Shown here one piece after another: positions 45,801-55,500 of a stretch of 64,000 nt of DNA (its first letter is position 1; the number at the start of each line of letters is the position of its first letter). Origin of the DNA: Ruminococcus flavefaciens MA2007 (GTDB lineage Bacteria; Bacillota; Clostridia; Oscillospirales; Ruminococcaceae); the NCBI RefSeq assembly GCF_000621845.1, contig NZ_KK211354.1, positions 210,733-274,732 on the forward strand, written 5' to 3'. Under the pieces are notes generated by a model that did no database searches, was not told the origin of the DNA, and worked only from the letters and a program-made list of their open reading frames with translations. The position numbers and the translations under genes were made by a program.

Positions 45801-48800
45801 TATTGTTTCTCTGGTTACGGAAGCGGGACTTGGTACATCCATAAATTGCAAATATGATGACACAAATAACTTGCTTAAACCTTATACCAATTATATGGCA
45901 ACACGCCTTTCAGATTATGAATATGTGGGAAATGCTTCGTTGACTGGAAGCGCGCCTTCTGGATTGATTGCGAATCCTGCTACTGATGCAGATAAGGCGA
46001 AAAACGATTATTATATTTCTACTGGCGATATACATTCGGATTCAAATTCTAATTCTACAAAAGTGCCGCATTTGATAAAGACGTATACTCCATATGGTAA
46101 TTCATCACATCCTTATCCTGCATTTAATCTTGCGGCGTTTACCGATATTACTATAGGTTCCGAGCTTTATCTTAACATGGAATTGTCGGATTCGGGTGAT
46201 ACAACCTATTATATGCCGGACGGCTTTAGAGGTTTAGGTTGCCTGCTGCTTGGCCAAGAAAGCTGGCACACTAACTATCGGCTTTTTAATACTATGTGCC
46301 TGTATAGTTTTAACGGTAACGACAGGAAAATCTCCATGAATATGCAACTCTTGCTTTATAGTAGTGATAACTATGGTACACCTAGTGAAAACCAGGCATA
46401 TCTTAAAACCGGCTATGGTTTTTTCAATGCCGTACGCTCAAATTACAATAATGATGCTACTCATAAATTCAAAGACCTAACGCTGAAGGGGTCGGTTAAG
46501 TTTGACCTTATAGACAGTACTAAGGGCGATTCAATAGTTTATAATTCTGAAAATCTTAAACAAAATGCGCGCCCTGCAGTAGGTGGCTTTATTGGAGCGC
46601 CTGGTGTTGATACACAGGTAAACAGTACTAGTGACGGCGGCGGCGGCTCTATGTATTTTGAGAACATCAGAATAGAAAACATTTCTGTATATGGTGTGAA
46701 GTATGCAGGTGGAATCGTAGGGTGTTCTAATGCTGGAGCTAGTAATGGATCGATTGTCTATTACTTTAAAGGGTGCAGTGCTGATAATATAACAGTTAAG
46801 GCAGGACAGTCTGCAGGTGGAATGATGGGCTATGTCCGAAATATGTATTCTGTAATTGATGCGGATTTTGAAGGCAAAGAATATGGCGTTATTGAGATAA
46901 TGTCGATGTCAAAATCAGGTTTTAATGATAGTAAGGAGGGCATGCCAACATCAGGTGGTCTCGTTGGTGATTATGGCGGTGATAAAGCTAATGGAAATCT
47001 TAAAATTAAAAATGTTACTGTTAAGAATGCATCCAGTATTTCAAAGGGTGTAATCTGCAGTGACACAACCTTGAATTCTGAATACCCTCGTATTGGTGGC
47101 ATTTTGGGCGGTGCAAGCAGAAACGGAAAAATTGAGTATTCCAATGTAAAGGTTTCCAATATTGATTTTAATGGAATGTGTATTGGAGGATTAATCGGTT
47201 ATTGTGGAGGTGGTAATCCAGTTACAATAACAGATGCATCGGTTTTTTCGGATCAAGGCTGCGAAATGAAAAATTATCGCAATAATGATAATAATGCCTG
47301 CGGAGGATTAATTGGATATCTAAACAAAAGTGCTGTAACAACAATTAAAAATGCGACAGTAACTGGATATACAATTTCATCTCCTAAAAATGCTGGCGGA
47401 CTTATCGGTAGAAAGCTTGTTGCAAACCAAAATGTTGTAGTGAACAACATTGCTATAAAAAACACCACAATCACTGCTTCTTCTCAAAAAAGTGGTGCTT
47501 TGATAGGCGATCTTTATGATGGCGCATTACTTGGTTATAATATATTAACAGATAATGTTGCATTATCAGCCGGACAATATTGCGGTCAGATTGTCGGCAA
47601 TAACAACAATACAGTTATAAAAATAGTCGGCTTCTCCCGCCAAGGTACAGGCATTCAGGCTAAAATGGTCGGCAACAAGAATGCGAATGCTACGGATCAA
47701 TATGGCAAAAACGGCTACGTTGTTTTCTCTGACTACAAGGGCTTGTCACTCAACAGCCCTAACATGGAATTCTCAACAATTCCCAACAATGTTACGAATG
47801 TCGGCTCTGCGTCACCTTATGTCAATGTCAATCCAAAGCGTGGCGTATCGTCTGACGGCATATTCTTGACAAGTGACGGCGTTTATAACAGCTCGAATGA
47901 TTCCGCTTATGCAAGCTCTGCGATTGGACAGATCATTTCGGATGCTTCTGGAACAAGTGAGGCAAAGAGATATCAGTCCTATAACAATACTGCAAGTGAA
48001 GGATATCCATTGACATCCAATAATGCGAATGATACTACAATGCGGGGGTTGCTGCGCGATCAGAAGAAGTATACCACATACAAAGCAGCACGCACTTCAA
48101 CGAATCTTCCGCCAGAATTGTATAATATGCCTGTCCTTGTTGTGGATGATATCAGCTCAGATAACACAACCAAGCTGGTGAATACCTATCTGCGGCTGCT
48201 GACAAACACAAACTTTAATTATGCAGCGTTGAATGGAGCTATCGGTAAGGTCAGACTTGCAACTTGCACTTATATCAAGTCAGGTGATGATTACAATCTC
48301 AGCGCAGAATACTCTACTGATAATATCACAGGTGTAAACCTGAAGCTTGATACACAGAATGCGGCGTTTAAAATCGGAGGCGCATATGATAACAGTGATA
48401 AGAGCAAAGAGCAGTTTACGCTGATAGATGTTGAATTTTATGATCCGAACGATACAAATAAGGTTGCTTATCATCTGTATGTTCCTGTCTTCGTCAAGAA
48501 AATGCTTCACTTTAAATTCACATCGGCAGCTATTTCTGGCACGACGTACCGTACTGTACCTTATGAGGATGCGCTTAAAAACTTCGGACGTACAGCAATC
48601 ATTGAAAATCTTGGTAATCCAATTACAATGCAATTCAGCTGGACTTATGAGCAGAAATTCACTGAATGGATGGATCTTATCAATGCAGGTGAAAAAATAA
48701 ACCGTGCCTATAATAAGCAATTGGAGTTCACTGACCATACAGCGCCGCTTGGCTTGCCGACTGGTACTCAAATGGTGCTTGTTGATGCGAATCGAAATAA

Positions 48801-50691
48801 TCCGAGCTATTATGCCGATAAGACTACATCTGATCTTATATCATATGATACTGATCGTGCGATTACTTGCCTGAATCTGGATGTATTTAAGAAGTCTGAC
48901 AATATGACATCGTTTACTCCGATAGAATTCAATGACTTCTTTGATGTTCTTGATTCGGAGCCTACAACTGATGTCGACAGTTACACTCAAACATCGAACT
49001 ACTTTGTTGATGCATCCTCAAATTTAACAGATGCCACAATAAGAACCAACAGTGGCACATACTATAAACCATGCACATCTGGAACAAGCGGTGCGAAGAA
49101 GCTTTATATACGATATAAATCTGGAATGTCTAACGATTCGGATCAGTTAGTTGAAACCTATTATTTGACATTCTTCACGCCTGCACCAACTCCAACAGAT
49201 ACAGGTGTTTATCATCTGGAGTTTAACGGACCTAAAACATTTGGCGGAACAGAGTATCCCTCGAATTATACAAACAGAATTGAAACTCACATTTTTACCG
49301 GAGACATATTTGAAAATTCTTGCACAATTACAACATCTGGCTCTTCCGAGATGTCAGCAAAAGGAAACAACTCTTTAACAGCAACGATGACTGCGAATGT
49401 TGGCTTAAAAGCAGCTGCCGGAAGTATCATCAAAACGTTCATTAATTATAATTCGGTAAGTATTTATCAGAGCTTTTTGATGCAGCTTAATCAAAGCTAT
49501 TACACAGATGATGCTATGAATAACCTGACATTTGAAAAAGGCATTGCTGATGGTAGTGATCCACAAGTCGAAGTGAATTTGTATACTGTAAACGGTACGT
49601 CACTGGATTTGATCCATAATTCGCAACCTAATTCACAAACTTTAGCTGGTATGAGCGGTGCTAATGCAATAATCAATGCGAACTACCTGGAACTGAGAAG
49701 TCTCGTGAACTTGAAAAGTTATTTGTATACTGCGTATATCGCTTACCAAAATAATACTGCATCAGATACGAAATTTCCAATAGTTGCAACGGTTAAATTG
49801 ACATATTCAGATGATGATAAGATTCAAGCTCAATTCCCTGAGAATACGAATCCTGAATCTGAAAAGGGACAATATATTGGAACAAATGTCACAGGATCCT
49901 CTAACATTTCATCGCAGGCTGCTGCCGCGGCATACAGTAAAACAAGCAAACCAGGCAGCGACGATGCCAAGTATTATCGTAAGACAACAAAGAAGGCTAC
50001 TTTAAGTTATTACTCAGCTGATACTGAAGAAATAGTGGTAACTCCTGCTCATGATGAGGTTCAAGCGGTGACAGAGACTCGAATGATTGCTGAAAACAAA
50101 TATGAGCAATTGGGCATCAATGCAATTGAAGCTGATGTTGATCAAAGCGGAATCAGTGTTCTTAACATGAAAACGCAAGCTGACTACAACATTCTGAATC
50201 TGTCAGATGAGGCAAAGGATAGTATTAAGAGCATGAAGGTTACGGTAAGTCTTCGCCGAAAAGCAGATTATGAGGATACAGGTAAACTTCCGATTGAGCA
50301 GTTCTTTGTTCCGAATTCGCTTACACTTTATCAAAAGGAGATTGATGCGGAAAACCCAGATACATTTACCAAAACAACAAGTACAGACACAGACTTTGTT
50401 TACTATGTAGATTGTACGAAGGACGATTTCTCAGGCAATATCTATTATATCCCGATTTGCTTCCAGGTTTATACTGGAGATAATAACAAGTTTGAGGATA
50501 CAACCTATGGCGCTAATGTCCATCGTTACTACTCAAATTACATGGTGAAAATCAAGGTCGAACTGTATGATGAAACAGAAGGAAACGGCAAAATGATACC
50601 AGGATCAGATATAGACGATCATATCATTTATACGAATACTAAGATTTATTCTGATATTGTACCTAATTCACCTCCAGTTTCATCACCATAA
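39823..50691 (+). CDS. Giant secreted protein with GLUG-like repeats
   Basis: A 3622-residue protein, the largest in the window. Long basic signal peptide (KKYMFIKRNKYRKRSFIKRL, hydrophobic stretch, likely cut after LTAHA). Two blocks carry GLUG-type motifs such as GNVGGIVGSMDNGS, GGLFGELVNKS, CGGLIGYLNKS and NAGGLIGRKL (about residues 300-1000 and 2250-2600), typical of right-handed beta-helix adhesins. Between them are GTYNDPYVITSETEL-type strand repeats. The last 1000 residues form further beta-rich domains. There is no LPXTG motif, no C-terminal membrane helix and no S-layer domain, so surface attachment is unexplained. The ATG at 39823 has GGGAGTGAGG upstream. Likely an adhesin or matrix component. 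Confidence 0.85.
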   Translation: MKKYMFIKRNKYRKRSFIKRLCSVVVASIIFTTSMPTVLWDNLSSIQLTAHAANKDSFTPYTDTIYDINAASDGQDDGKYSIEKPDDLVKYSKCYISFPDKHQNDILELGFAAGDTTVAATDFIALGTEEYPFKGTIITAAASLNKLNLPEALFDYVADTAKIVESDAENAGPSYIRIARMTNNTNEPILARHVCHDPVAPTTILVGENTETWNGNTWQVQIETYSDGTNAAKNNNYAGIIGEMQKGSKMQLDLRDGTSAEIKGDFDLGRICGSMGRDTMLTVNSIEGITTYNDEVPPVATTVNNDSYGINTSSGNVGGIVGSMDNGSVLVVKQAPANTAATISGGGYAGGIVGKNDGGFVDTSAISSYSIGGTITGITGAGGLFGYNRPLFDDPRTDSTETSVTYDLANYSVSATVSGSGNIGGLFGELVNKSVIITDEVKNAETGEVTTPESRTDAAGGTIEIKKTSSSNTITVTNSGSAANLGGIAGKYTPFSLTETLSVSNVTVSVTNNGSYSENCGGGIGLVGVSNDTASLAYVSFNNFIATATNCGSKYFGGMVGKGDESFVDANTVTINANNFRGGAAVGCMARGVLKLSGTVNFASAMPAQTNVDAIREGQIVGYRDDALVYYDGAASNLSISDRRVDNIGTWGDILILDGTKIAKSAVLSEGTHSITMVAPSASITTPATYARQALALQIAYSNNPIITNSTVPAPSSISFGASANIDLTNTGLRGLTRDNKINANDTKCDYSGNITGNSATVKLYIENIGGNPVYRHSYNGMLGIADSVTIGSITFDGKMNLQPCVEMYAGMAAATSKTSFTANNVNVATSGTAANVVFTTHYDVSGDNKWGSKELYLGRLVGNVSGSVSVTDGTYSGTVSGDATSEESCYGGIVGRIKGTTSSAFSGVTISGSMSNTGANEKQKIGGLVAEIVKGTSESRLNLDNITLSSLTVNGNASGSCGGLLGYAWYNTNVQGVDVNSAENGMTITVAGTNKVSVKNGAEIPAIQNGATAGLVYCATGRWLVNSIAFSGFTVDMNSASSFGMLVNQGRSGDDGIYLLLPSGFTYTISGNPFSAHTGVYDELVAYSSSGDVTANGQGIVSIHTRNVADTAFVDALVMNGNGAANTYTARTTLGQGKSNPNTRYYYNLDTDTRLSAKLIEISSSPQKRLMSWGLNQYACSNIKKYFGNPFSSVITTATYDMTGYSWYPVDVDSTLEVNGTFKFYNSEIEKNIQNRAKTKFSTLSNTTQHYLMQNALFNNVNSKLTVGTVTLQGNVGKANGVSGALVFGTVKGTASSDAGTAEVKVTGGITLEGIHVHNFNSASESEYAPLLINQTSDFSKLTIKNVFVARDGSYKTSTVDTLKTKYNVLGNSESTTYYSATTYPKIATSLIGNAGVDANSKNINVSFEEIQLDGRKSSILSDLTTAYHSEVSLFTKATLLNKLQYQSGGGTYNFEKSEDWTGDNHTPVKVTYGSEISDSTERKENFGKEFWYYGSQSKIESTGYITGDYILPETNTPSSGTADAVTTNDVVSWTAPYDFSGFLPYVYTKYIGAANAGVEGAHQLKVNHYAAGFSGCGTYNDPYVITSETELVNITKLLNAGTDISFINIPTTGSGSSITDDITLSGENTIAKSTTWHTQHGTYKPVTVGEVTKYYLDGDTSKDYVTVEMLRTYLAGAYYKINNNIVISSSEFNGLGNISNEDDKFAVFRGVIVGSGNETITNKTQYPLIASSYGSVVKGLTFQVGDSTNNATINKSNGTATTKFTPYSGGCAYYGAVIGQIFGGDNIIDNVYVNFDNATVTISGNAAHVIPVGGYVGVVLNGGLYFRNMATNNNIAGLPNDKTFKGTEHLITKEETVDGQTVTKPNMKYLYVNPIIGRVMNGFAIYETMSNNPDTATDSGKFRPFDDGTRTYPDGSKVYQKDDGSFVEVAEGATIDQSPVGVTMKNGTKNYSIADINRNDTANNFTMTAPSGGYPGDAGSIISVSNAQSLFIVSLVTEAGLGTSINCKYDDTNNLLKPYTNYMATRLSDYEYVGNASLTGSAPSGLIANPATDADKAKNDYYISTGDIHSDSNSNSTKVPHLIKTYTPYGNSSHPYPAFNLAAFTDITIGSELYLNMELSDSGDTTYYMPDGFRGLGCLLLGQESWHTNYRLFNTMCLYSFNGNDRKISMNMQLLLYSSDNYGTPSENQAYLKTGYGFFNAVRSNYNNDATHKFKDLTLKGSVKFDLIDSTKGDSIVYNSENLKQNARPAVGGFIGAPGVDTQVNSTSDGGGGSMYFENIRIENISVYGVKYAGGIVGCSNAGASNGSIVYYFKGCSADNITVKAGQSAGGMMGYVRNMYSVIDADFEGKEYGVIEIMSMSKSGFNDSKEGMPTSGGLVGDYGGDKANGNLKIKNVTVKNASSISKGVICSDTTLNSEYPRIGGILGGASRNGKIEYSNVKVSNIDFNGMCIGGLIGYCGGGNPVTITDASVFSDQGCEMKNYRNNDNNACGGLIGYLNKSAVTTIKNATVTGYTISSPKNAGGLIGRKLVANQNVVVNNIAIKNTTITASSQKSGALIGDLYDGALLGYNILTDNVALSAGQYCGQIVGNNNNTVIKIVGFSRQGTGIQAKMVGNKNANATDQYGKNGYVVFSDYKGLSLNSPNMEFSTIPNNVTNVGSASPYVNVNPKRGVSSDGIFLTSDGVYNSSNDSAYASSAIGQIISDASGTSEAKRYQSYNNTASEGYPLTSNNANDTTMRGLLRDQKKYTTYKAARTSTNLPPELYNMPVLVVDDISSDNTTKLVNTYLRLLTNTNFNYAALNGAIGKVRLATCTYIKSGDDYNLSAEYSTDNITGVNLKLDTQNAAFKIGGAYDNSDKSKEQFTLIDVEFYDPNDTNKVAYHLYVPVFVKKMLHFKFTSAAISGTTYRTVPYEDALKNFGRTAIIENLGNPITMQFSWTYEQKFTEWMDLINAGEKINRAYNKQLEFTDHTAPLGLPTGTQMVLVDANRNNPSYYADKTTSDLISYDTDRAITCLNLDVFKKSDNMTSFTPIEFNDFFDVLDSEPTTDVDSYTQTSNYFVDASSNLTDATIRTNSGTYYKPCTSGTSGAKKLYIRYKSGMSNDSDQLVETYYLTFFTPAPTPTDTGVYHLEFNGPKTFGGTEYPSNYTNRIETHIFTGDIFENSCTITTSGSSEMSAKGNNSLTATMTANVGLKAAAGSIIKTFINYNSVSIYQSFLMQLNQSYYTDDAMNNLTFEKGIADGSDPQVEVNLYTVNGTSLDLIHNSQPNSQTLAGMSGANAIINANYLELRSLVNLKSYLYTAYIAYQNNTASDTKFPIVATVKLTYSDDDKIQAQFPENTNPESEKGQYIGTNVTGSSNISSQAAAAAYSKTSKPGSDDAKYYRKTTKKATLSYYSADTEEIVVTPAHDEVQAVTETRMIAENKYEQLGINAIEADVDQSGISVLNMKTQADYNILNLSDEAKDSIKSMKVTVSLRRKADYEDTGKLPIEQFFVPNSLTLYQKEIDAENPDTFTKTTSTDTDFVYYVDCTKDDFSGNIYYIPICFQVYTGDNNKFEDTTYGANVHRYYSNYMVKIKVELYDETEGNGKMIPGSDIDDHIIYTNTKIYSDIVPNSPPVSSP

Positions 50692-50705
50692 ACCCGTAAT
50701 ACAAA

Positions 50706-50748
50706 AAGCGGCTCCTTGGAAGTCCAAACAACTTCCAAGGAGCCGCTT
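50706..50748. terminator. Bidirectional terminator after the giant gene
   Basis: Perfect 18-bp stem (50706-50723 with 50731-50748), 7-base loop, flanked by A- and T-rich tracts; shared with the convergent GGDEF gene. Confidence 0.93.
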
Positions 50749-50811
50749 ATTCTATTATGTCACACTGCTCATGCAGTTTCAGGAAACGATGATTTAAACA
50801 CGTCTTTCCGT

Positions 50812-52245
50812 TTAGTCGCGGTTTTCAAGGCGTCTGTCGTTCTTAGGGTGATTCTTGTAGTATTCTCTCTTGTCTACATACATATTCTCGTCAGCCAATC
50901 TCATTGCAGTTCGTATATCACAGCCCGATGATACATAATGATATCCGACAGCAAGGCTGACATCGTTGGACATATCCATATGGGCTCTGAGTGCCTGTAT
51001 TTTTTTATCGAACTTTTCTTTTGTACAGTTTGTTACTATCACGACGAATTCATCACCGCCTGCGCGGTATACTTCGTCTTCTACGAATATCTCCTGTAGC
51101 AGGATACCTGCTTTTTTCAGAAGAATATCTCCTGCACTGTGTCCCTGCGTATCGTTCATGACCTTCAAGCCGTTCAGGTCGGTAAACACGATACCAAAGG
51201 GAACAGAGATGTATTCCTCACCGTTGACGATAGCAGTAATGCGGTTGTTCATGGCATTTCTGTTCTGTACACCTGTCAGCATATCGGTGAATCCGAAGAA
51301 CTCCAAGCGCTTGACCATATTGTAGTTCGCTATCTGAGAGGATATGAAATAGGTCGTCAGTTCCAGTATTTCCTTTATCTGAAATACCATATCCGTGTCA
51401 TAATTTGTAGCCCAGATAAATCCCATGATCTCGCCGTTATACTGAAGCGGGAACATAACAACGCTTTTTACTCCTGCCTCATCAAGTGTCAGCCACCACA
51501 TATGATTGATCCTGCTGATATGCTCCATGTCTTTTTCGTCCTTGATGATAATGCAGTCGCTCTCACCGAGGGTTTCGAGCCATGATAAAGCAAGATCATA
51601 GAAATTGATAAAATCCGTAGCTGTTTTCAGTGTGCTTTTTTCTCTGACGCTTTTTGCCAGAATGGAACAGGTTCCGTTGCTTTGGTTCAGAAGCATGATA
51701 GTGCATACTTCCGCCTTACACAGTTCACGGATATCATGTACGACTTCTGAAAGCGTCGAACTGAAATCATTTGCACCGTGCAGCTTTATACAGGTACGCA
51801 GCACCTCATCTGAAGCTCCCGGCGAATGGGAGGAGGTCAGGCATACATGGGCAGCGTCGGTCATCTGAGTGGAATATGCACAGTAGCAGAGGTTGCCGTC
51901 TTCATAATCTATCGGGATAACGAACACATTGAACCAGAGATTGAGTTTGCTGGGATGAACGAATGTGTGAACAGGCTCTTTCAGTACTGCCGCTCTGTAG
52001 CACAGGTCTTCAAAGTTTGTATCCTTCGGGATATAATCGGAATAAAGAGAGTTTGGAACAAACTTATTATTATCTTTCATGGACATACCCGGAACCACTT
52101 CATATTTCGGGTGCTCTACGACATCTATATATTTTTTATTGCCTGCAACCACACGTATTTCTCCATATTTGCCGTCGGGAGTTTTTTCAACGGATAGTAT
52201 ACTTGTCATGGGATAATAGCTGTCTGCAACTTTCTGAAAATCCAT
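50812..52245 (-). CDS. GAF-GGDEF diguanylate cyclase
   Basis: A 477-residue soluble protein. Residues 150-320 form a GAF-like sensory domain (LCKAEVCTIMLLNQSNGTCSI, GVKSVVMFPLQYNGEIMGFIW). Residues 325-477 form a GGDEF domain with an intact signature (YRAGGDEFVV) and the usual DMLTGVQNRNAM and FTDLNGLKVMND. No RxxD inhibition site stands before the signature. It should make c-di-GMP from GTP. Start at 52245 has AAAGGAG 5 bases upstream. It sits beside the giant surface protein gene. Confidence 0.92.
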   Translation of the reverse strand: MDFQKVADSYYPMTSILSVEKTPDGKYGEIRVVAGNKKYIDVVEHPKYEVVPGMSMKDNNKFVPNSLYSDYIPKDTNFEDLCYRAAVLKEPVHTFVHPSKLNLWFNVFVIPIDYEDGNLCYCAYSTQMTDAAHVCLTSSHSPGASDEVLRTCIKLHGANDFSSTLSEVVHDIRELCKAEVCTIMLLNQSNGTCSILAKSVREKSTLKTATDFINFYDLALSWLETLGESDCIIIKDEKDMEHISRINHMWWLTLDEAGVKSVVMFPLQYNGEIMGFIWATNYDTDMVFQIKEILELTTYFISSQIANYNMVKRLEFFGFTDMLTGVQNRNAMNNRITAIVNGEEYISVPFGIVFTDLNGLKVMNDTQGHSAGDILLKKAGILLQEIFVEDEVYRAGGDEFVVIVTNCTKEKFDKKIQALRAHMDMSNDVSLAVGYHYVSSGCDIRTAMRLADENMYVDKREYYKNHPKNDRRLENRD

Positions 52246-52386
52246 AAAAACTCCTTTCCGCATAAGGAACGAATAGTTCTGACGCAACTATACCGCCCAA
52301 ATACCAGTGTGATTACTTATATATATTATGTAATATTCCAGTGAAAATAACAATAGACAAATTGTAAAATCAGCTAAAAAAGTATT

Positions 52387-52485
52387 TGGGAAGGAGTATG
52401 GTAAGATGTCGCTTGTCAGGGAAGCCTTTTTTCAGAAAGGCTTCCCCATAACAACTATAAGCTTATATATTGTGTTGAGTATAAT
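52387..52485 (-). repeat. Partial copy of the 311-bp inverted-repeat element
   Basis: On the minus strand this stretch matches the left part of the element at 11653-11963: AAGCTTATAGTT, then TTATGGGG, then CCTTTCTGA, and further on CCATACYCCTTYCCAAA. The hairpin GGGAAGCC/GGCTTCCC is kept, but the terminal inverted repeats are not. Confidence 0.6.
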
Positions 52486-52503
52486 GTCGGGAAATATTGA
52501 GTC

Positions 52504-55500
52504 TTACGTATAGTCTATAGTAACAGGTCTTTTTATTTCCGAGCCGTTTACGATAACTCTATGTCGGCTGTTTTTAATGATGATGTTTTCGTCGGGAGCA
52601 AATGTCTCCTTGCCGAGAGCCGACCTTACGTCCACCTTTGTATCGGAGTCTGAAAGCATTATATGAGTATCCTCGCTGTATCCGCCGAAGGCAAGAGCTT
52701 CCTGACCGATAGTCTCGATATGGAGGTGACAATCCCTCAGAGAGATATCCGAGCTTTTATAAAGAGCTCCGAAGCAGGTGGAATTATCCGCCATAGTATT
52801 GAGTACAAGGCTGACCTGTTCGGTTTTTATTGAAGCCTTGTCGCCGTTGAGAGTGCCGAATACCGTCAGGCATTTGCCGTGGGCATAGAAGTTTATCGCG
52901 CTCTTGATTATGGTTATATCGGCGCTGTTTTCAAGTGAGCCTATAAAGGTTCCGATACTTGCCGAGAAATCGGTCTCTATGTGGCAGGTGCTTATCACGA
53001 TATTGACTTCGCCCTTGATAGCGCCTATGCCGACCTCGGTCTCGGTATTGACATTGAGGTTGTACTCTCCGCGGTTTATATGGATATTTCCGCCGTATCC
53101 CGAACCGATACATATGCCGTCTTTTCCGCGGCAGCTGATATTGATGGGACCGTCCTGCTCGAAGATAAGCTCGCCGTGGCGTGAAGAGTGGTCGTTGCCT
53201 ATGCCGTAGGATTCTGCGGCGTTAAGGTCAATATTCAGCGCACCGTCGCCCTCGATAATGAGCTTTGAGGATTCGGGTACCTGTATACCCGACTCAAACA
53301 GTGTATTAGTGCCCACAAGTACGAGAGTAACGTTTGAGTTTTCGCCAAGCTCGATACAGGGACGGTTCTTGACATTGGCAAAATAAACGTCCTCCAAGGT
53401 TATGCGCCCTCTGTAATCAGGCTCGATACGCATATGTATATTGGTCTTCATCTGTGGAGTACCTATTATAGAGATATCCTTGTAGACCATTTCATCGTGT
53501 CCGATAACGATATCCGTACAGCCGTCCTTCTCAAGCTTTGCAAGTGAGACGCGGTTTGTCTTGCCTGCGGTATAGATATGCTTGACATTGCCGTCGATAT
53601 GCTCCTGATGATACTGTTTTATCTCGCTGCGGCATTTTTCGTCAATCTGACTGATGATATCAGCGGACGGCCTTGCGGTATAGAAACCCTGAATAAGGTC
53701 AGCTCCGAGGTGTATCACAGTCTGGAGCTCCTTTGCGGTCTCGACGCCCTCTGCAAGAGCCTTTATGCCGTTGTCATGGCAGAAGTCGATTATCTCGCGG
53801 ACGAAATGCTGCTTCTGAGGGTATTCATGTATATCGCTGAGCAAAGAGCGGTCTATCTTGACGAAATCGGGCATATAGCGCAGCAGATTGCTGACGTTGG
53901 AATAGCCTGTGCCATAGTCGTCAACAGCGATGTTGATATGCATCTTTTCAAAGTTTGTCTTGAGTATTTCAAGGTCTGAGTCCTTTAGCTCGGCTTCTTC
54001 GGTAAGCTCAACGACTACCTTGCCTGCATGAGCGGCAAGCGACTTGTCCAGTTCTGAGGTCGCTTCTTCGCCTACGCTGACGCCGGGGATACTGTTGATG
54101 AACACCTTTTTATCGCCCAGCTCATTTGTCTTTTGGTCTATGAGACTGAGAACGTTCATGAATGTAGCGCGTTCAACATCGGGCAGGCGCTCCTGCATAG
54201 CCGCATATTTTAAAATAGAAAGGGGAGATACCTTTGACTCGGTTCGCGCCCTCATAAGAGCTTCAAAAGCATAGACGCTTCCGTCAACAGCGCTTACAAT
54301 AGGCTGGAAATAGTAGTCCAGCAGGTTTTCGTCCAGTATCCTTGTAACAAGCTGATACTGGGCTTTTTCGTTTGTATCAAGACTCTCATAGGCGTGGCTT
54401 GTGACTGCGAACTTGCTGCTGTGGAGTCGTTCAAGCTGCTCCTGCATATTTTTCAACATAAGATTGCGGCGCAGAATCTCAAAGCCCCTGCAAACAGAGC
54501 TTATCCACAGTCTGTATGTCTCGTCGTAGCTTCGCAGCTTGTCTCCGTAACTTAAAACTGCATATCCGAAGCACTCGCTCTCGTAGAAAACGGGAGTGAA
54601 GAAATAAGCCGTAGGATAGCCGCGCTCCTCGTCAAGGTCGGGGAGCATTTCCGCCGTTTCAAAGCTCTCATCAAGACCTGCGATGTTGTTCTTGCGGTCG
54701 CTGCAATAGCGTATAGCGTGTATCATGCGCTTGGGATAACCGTTGTTTTTATGGTGTATGCCATGAGAGGCGCTTTTCCATTCGCTTGATATGCAGAGGT
54801 GGAATTCCTTTGCGTCGTGTATCTGATACACATAGGAATAGACCGTGCTGAGGTATTCCTGCACGGAGGACTGTAAAATAAGGTTCTCGTCCATTGTATT
54901 GAAAACCGAGTGATATCTCTCCTCGGAGATATCTGTACCCCAGTCGTCACGCTTTATCTGATAATGGGGCATGGACTCGCAGCTGCAGCCGCAGCTTTCA
55001 CCGAGAAGCATCTTGGATCTCAGCTTGAAGGAATCTGGTATCTTGCCCTTTATCCAGTCCATGAGAAAATGGAATGCATATTCTCCGAATTCCTCGGCAG
55101 GGATAAGAGCCGAGGTTATGGGCTTTGGACTGGTCTGTCCCTCAAAGGTGGAATCATAGCCTATAACGGCTATGTCCTCGGGGACGCGTATACCTCTCTT
55201 CGCAAAAGCCTTGCAGAGTCCGATAGCCATCTGGTCATTTGCGCAGGCAACGGCGTCAGGCAGCTTTTTCCCGTCAGCAAGGAGCTCCTCTGCGCATATC
55301 TCTCCGCTCTGATACCAGAAATCACCGTAGATTATGCGGCTCTCGGGAACCTCAAGACCTGCCTTTGCCATAGCGTCACGGTAAGCCTGCAAGCGCTCCT
55401 TGGAGTGCTTATGCCATTTCTTGCCTGACAGATAGGCTATATCCTTGCAGCCGTGAACTTCTATAAGATGTGTTACAAGGTCAAAGACCGCGGAATAGCA

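Noticed and set aside
40700..47600. Repeated GG-x-x-G coding motifs in the giant gene as possible DNA repeats or CRISPR-like array
   Set aside because: Repetition is at protein level (GLUG motifs) with divergent DNA; no regular direct repeats with spacers were seen anywhere in the window.
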